Below, piece by piece: positions 14,518-17,120 of a stretch of DNA of 17,120 bases. This DNA comes from CAZOIA01 sp964579675 (GTDB lineage: Bacteria; Planctomycetota; Phycisphaerae; UBA1845; PWPN01), in the NCBI GenBank assembly GCA_964579675.1, contig CAZOIA010000121.1, positions 1 through 17,120 of the forward strand. Reading direction: 5' to 3'. The stretch's first letter is position 1; every line of letters starts with the position of its first letter. A program made the translations under genes and the position numbers. The notes below the pieces were generated by a model. That model was given only the letters and a program-made list of their open reading frames with translations. It was not told the origin of the DNA and searched no databases.

Positions 14518-14829
14518 TTATTGCCTGAGCGCTTTGCCGAGTCGCTTCTCCACACTGGCGACCTTATTGGTGAGCCGGCCCGTCGCCCCGCGGCGCCAGT
14601 CGAACTTGATCATACAGGTGATGCGGTCACAGTCCTCGGTCATGTCGTCCAGGCACTGCCTGACGACGCCGATGACGTCGTCCCACTCTCCCTCCAGGAC
14701 GGTGCCCATCGCATTGAGCCGGTAGGGAACGCCGCTGCGATCGATGATCTCGAGGCTCCGGGCCACGTAGGAACTGACCGACTCGCCTTTACCCATCGGA
14801 AAAACCGAGAACTCCAGGAGCATGGCCAT
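14518..14829 (-). CDS. MTH1187-family thiamine-binding protein
   Basis: This 103-residue protein matches the small MTH1187/YqgV (DUF77) family over its whole length: LEFSVFPMGKGESVSSYVARS at the start, IDRSGVPYRLNAMGTVLEG (residues about 29-47), then DRITCMIKFDWRRGATGRLTNKVASVEKRLG. Members are ferredoxin-like-fold proteins that form multimers and bind thiamine or hydroxymethylpyrimidine-type ligands; the cellular role is poorly defined. The ATG at 14829 is chosen because AAAGGAGG precedes it at about 8 bases and homology begins at residue 4. The frame extends 17 codons further upstream without homology, and a second ATG lies two codons in. It is on the same strand as the aldehyde dehydrogenase but 264 bases away, so linkage is uncertain. 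Confidence 0.88.
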   Translation of the reverse strand: MAMLLEFSVFPMGKGESVSSYVARSLEIIDRSGVPYRLNAMGTVLEGEWDDVIGVVRQCLDDMTEDCDRITCMIKFDWRRGATGRLTNKVASVEKRLGKALRQ

Positions 14830-15249
14830 CGTTGGGCCCTCCTTTCGCGGTGAATCATAGTGGGCCCGAGACCGTTCCACAAACGCAGACTTGTCGAAAC
14901 GGCGGCGTAGCCGTTCGTGGAACCGGACAGGGGCGTCCTATAACCCGCTGGCCCTGCCTTCTGGCAGCGGGACCGGCGCACATTACCGGAACTTGGCACG
15001 GCCGGTCGAGATTGACCCGGCGTTTGTCATAAAGATAACGACAGCCTGATGTCCTGATGTCCGATACACGACCACAAGTGGTCTATGGTCGGCGTATTGC
15101 ATCAGTCACGAAGGGCAATACGGACGGGCTCAACTGAGCTCGCTGTCGCCGGCCGCCATCGAGCAGCGGTGGCACGCACCTATCGAGCATGAAGGGGCTC
15201 GCGTTCCTGGTAACGGTCAGTCATGCGAGGGTTCACAGGAGAACAAGCA
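14830..15249. other. 420-bp intergenic region before the large surface protein
   Basis: No gene is supported here. It holds the divergent control regions of the thiamine-binding gene and the large repeat protein. Visible elements are a promoter-like pair (15012-15039), a tandem 8-base repeat CCTGATGT x2 (15045-15060) and the inverted repeat GACCAC-AA-GTGGTC (15070-15083). The last two could be regulator sites downstream of the transcription start. Confidence 0.45.
15012..15039 (+). promoter_or_regulatory. Candidate promoter of the large repeat protein
   Basis: TTGACC (15012-15017) is followed after 16 bases by GATAAC (15034-15039), a sigma70-like pair. The leader to the ATG at 15250 would be about 205 bases. 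TTGTCA at 15024-15029 is an alternative -35 but lacks a good -10. Confidence 0.32.
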
Positions 15250-17120
15250 ATGAGATCTAAGGGGTTCTTAACAGACAATCGAACGTGTTGCGGCTTCTTC
15301 GGGTGGGCCGGGCGTGCCTTGCGTTTCCGCTCGATCGTCATGGCCACGGCGTTGGCGGTTGGGCTCGGTGCGGCCGAGGCCCGGGCCGCTACGTGGACGA
15401 CCAACGGCGGAACCTACACCAGGGCTGAGATCAACGCCGCCATCGGTGATGGAGACACCGTTAGCGTCAACGCGGACACGATCTTCAACATCGGCGATGC
15501 GACGGATACGGACCGGATTGCGTCTCTTGTCGTGTTCAACGGTGCATCGCTCACGGTCAACTTCACGAGCACCGGCAAGATCATGCTGGGCAACGCTGCC
15601 GGCGATGGCGACGCCGCCATCACGGTCAACGGGACGATGACCGTTACCGGCACCGGGGGTGGGTACTTCGAATTCATCCCCTCGGACACCGGCAACACCC
15701 TGACCATCCAGGGTACGATCGCCGGGACCGCCTCGGGCAACAAGATCGATGCGGGCAACAACATCATCAAGACGCAGACCACCACCGTGTCCCTGAACGA
15801 CGTTACCCTGAGCGGCGCCAGTGCGAAACTGGACATCGACGTGGCCACGTCAATCGACACGTTGACGGTTAAGACGGCGGGACAGGATCTCGACCTCGAT
15901 ATTGCCGACGGCCTGACCCTTACCATCGATGATCAGTTCTCCATACCCGCCGGCTCCAAGGTGGACCTGATCGGCGCGGACGGCGGCTCGCCCGAGACGT
16001 TGACCGTGACAAACGGCATCCAGTTGAACGGCACGGCGGCCGAACTGGTGATCACCGGCGATACCGGGAACAACACGGTCATCAACGCCGCTCTGACCGT
16101 CAACGTGGACGCCGGCATTATCGACATGGCCAACAGCGCCATCATCACCAGCGTCGGCATGAACGCCACCCAGGGCAACCTGACCATCGAAACCGGCGGC
16201 AACGCCCTCACCACAACGGTGGACGTCAACGACAACACCCTGACCCTGAGCGAGGCGGGGACCGTCACCACCGTCGAGCTCGATACCGCCAGCGGCATCG
16301 TGGACGTCAACGAGAGCTGTTCGATCACCACGGTGACCATGACCGACAGCGCAACCATCGACGTGCTCAACGCCAAGGTTCTGACCGTCACCAACGGCGT
16401 CAGCCTCCCCGTCGGCAAGACCCTGACGCTGAATAACACGGGGACCGTATCCAGCATCACCAACGCCGGGACCGTTCAGGCCGATGGCAATGCGATTATC
16501 ACCACCTACGCCATGGGTGGTGACGCGACAATCAGCCTGGCCGACACCAAGGACCTGACCATCACCAACGCGTTCAATGTAGGGGCCAACAAGCTGTCGG
16601 TGGCGGGCTCCAGCGACGGCGGGCAGGAAACCCTCGGGGCGACGATCAATCTGAACGACGCGGACTCAGAGCTGGAAATCACCGGCGACAACGTGGACGA
16701 CATCGTCATCGACGACGTCAACGTCACCGCAGACGGTCCCACGTTCGACGCCGACATCAGTTGCTCGCCGGCATCCATTGACATGACCACAACGTCCGGG
16801 GACCTGACGATGGAGGTCGCCTCCGGCGCCACCGTCACCACTACGGTTGACGTCAACGAGAACACGCTGACCTTGAGCGAGGCCGGCGGCGGCGGGACCA
16901 TCACCACCGTCAATCTGGACACGGCCAGCGGCGTGCTCGACGTGGACAACGACTTCACCATATCGACCGCCTGCGACCTCACCGCCAACGCCACCATCGA
17001 CGTGGCCGATGGCGCCACGCTGGCCGCCACCGCCGGCGTGGACACCAACACCAAGATCCTCACCCTCAGCAACACGGGGACCATCAGCAAGGTGGACATC
17101 GACGGGGCCGCCGGCGGTGT
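15250..17120 (+). CDS. Large secreted beta-solenoid-like repeat protein (5' part, runs off the window)
   Basis: The frame from ATG 15250 is open to the window end (623 codons, no stop), so at least the C terminus is missing. AGGAG (15237-15241) precedes the ATG by 8 bases. Residues 1-46 form a long signal peptide: a charged n-region, then IVMATALAVGLGAA, with ARA cleavage after A46. The mature part starts with ATWTTNGGTYTRAEINAAIGDGDTV, a start seen in passenger-like surface proteins. It is extremely rich in Thr, Asn, Asp, Val, Ile and Gly, with short alternating strands (LTVTNG, LTLNNTGTV, NLTIETGG) that suggest a parallel beta-helix. Only four Cys occur after the signal peptide or none per long stretch. 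A repeat of about 210 residues is visible from residue 218. The role is probably cell-surface or adhesin-like. No anchoring domain or autotransporter barrel can be judged because the end is not here. Confidence 0.85.
   Translation, partial: MRSKGFLTDNRTCCGFFGWAGRALRFRSIVMATALAVGLGAAEARAATWTTNGGTYTRAEINAAIGDGDTVSVNADTIFNIGDATDTDRIASLVVFNGASLTVNFTSTGKIMLGNAAGDGDAAITVNGTMTVTGTGGGYFEFIPSDTGNTLTIQGTIAGTASGNKIDAGNNIIKTQTTTVSLNDVTLSGASAKLDIDVATSIDTLTVKTAGQDLDLDIADGLTLTIDDQFSIPAGSKVDLIGADGGSPETLTVTNGIQLNGTAAELVITGDTGNNTVINAALTVNVDAGIIDMANSAIITSVGMNATQGNLTIETGGNALTTTVDVNDNTLTLSEAGTVTTVELDTASGIVDVNESCSITTVTMTDSATIDVLNAKVLTVTNGVSLPVGKTLTLNNTGTVSSITNAGTVQADGNAIITTYAMGGDATISLADTKDLTITNAFNVGANKLSVAGSSDGGQETLGATINLNDADSELEITGDNVDDIVIDDVNVTADGPTFDADISCSPASIDMTTTSGDLTMEVASGATVTTTVDVNENTLTLSEAGGGGTITTVNLDTASGVLDVDNDFTISTACDLTANATIDVADGATLAATAGVDTNTKILTLSNTGTISKVDIDGAAGG
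15901..17120 (+). repeat. Internal repeat of about 210 residues in the surface protein
   Basis: Unit 1 begins at residue 218 (15901, IADGLTLTIDDQFSIPAGSK) and unit 2 at residue 430 (16537, LADTKDLTITNAFNVGANK), which runs off the window. Matching blocks in the same order are DGGSPETL/DGGQETL, AELVITGD/SELEITGD, TTTVDVNDNTLTLSEAG/TTTVDVNENTLTLSEAG (residues 321 and 530), LDTASGIVDV/LDTASGVLDV, ATIDV, and LTLNNTGTVSS/LTLSNTGTISK. DNA similarity is also clear in the TTTVDVN block. The region before residue 218 may be a more decayed unit. Confidence 0.7.

Noticed and set aside
15414..17099. Three long - strand open frames (15414-15926, 15933-16463, 16506-17099)
   Set aside because: They lie opposite a single uninterrupted + frame with a signal peptide, ribosome site and repeats. 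Their Val/Thr/Ser-rich sequence is the mirror of the ACC/GTC/GAC codons of the real gene.

Overview
The window looks like a chromosome segment of a GC-rich planctomycete-like bacterium, probably an uncultured Phycisphaerae-type lineage. The evidence is the mix of an orphan dockerin-bearing secreted protein, a type II-secretion-style pseudopilin, a secreted glycosidase/DUF6807 pair, long intergenic spaces with families of GC-rich palindromes, and a very long Thr/Asn/Asp-rich surface protein. The taxonomic call is inference from gene content only.

Region 1 (about 1-5100, all + strand) starts with a clear nikR (nickel-responsive regulator). It is followed by a 306-bp gap holding a GTATTAC-N13-GTAATAC inverted repeat that overlaps a promoter-like sequence. 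Then come a secreted dockerin protein, a pseudopilin, an FmdE-domain lipoprotein with a His-rich linker, and bioD without other biotin genes. The nikR, operator-like site and His-rich FmdE lipoprotein together suggest a surface nickel/metal-handling locus. This is the best candidate in the window for something undescribed.

Region 2 (5204-7399, - strand) encodes a periplasmic FKBP prolyl isomerase with three PepSY-like repeats in front of the isomerase domain, and a small HEAT/TPR protein. They are separated by a palindrome-rich repeat island (6476-6610).

Region 3 (7400-12750) begins with an 859-bp stretch without a convincing gene, then a two-gene + strand unit: a secreted GH38-like alpha-mannosidase and a DUF6807 (PmoA-like) protein, 18 bp apart. 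It ends in a second palindrome island (12430-12727), part of which is an inverted copy of the island at 6476-6610. The two copies bracket the TPR, GH38 and DUF6807 genes.

Region 4 (12757-14829, - strand) encodes an NAD(P)-dependent aldehyde dehydrogenase and a small MTH1187-type thiamine-binding protein. Region 5 (15250 to the end, + strand) is the first 623 codons of a large secreted beta-solenoid-like protein with an internal repeat of about 210 residues. The gene runs off the window.
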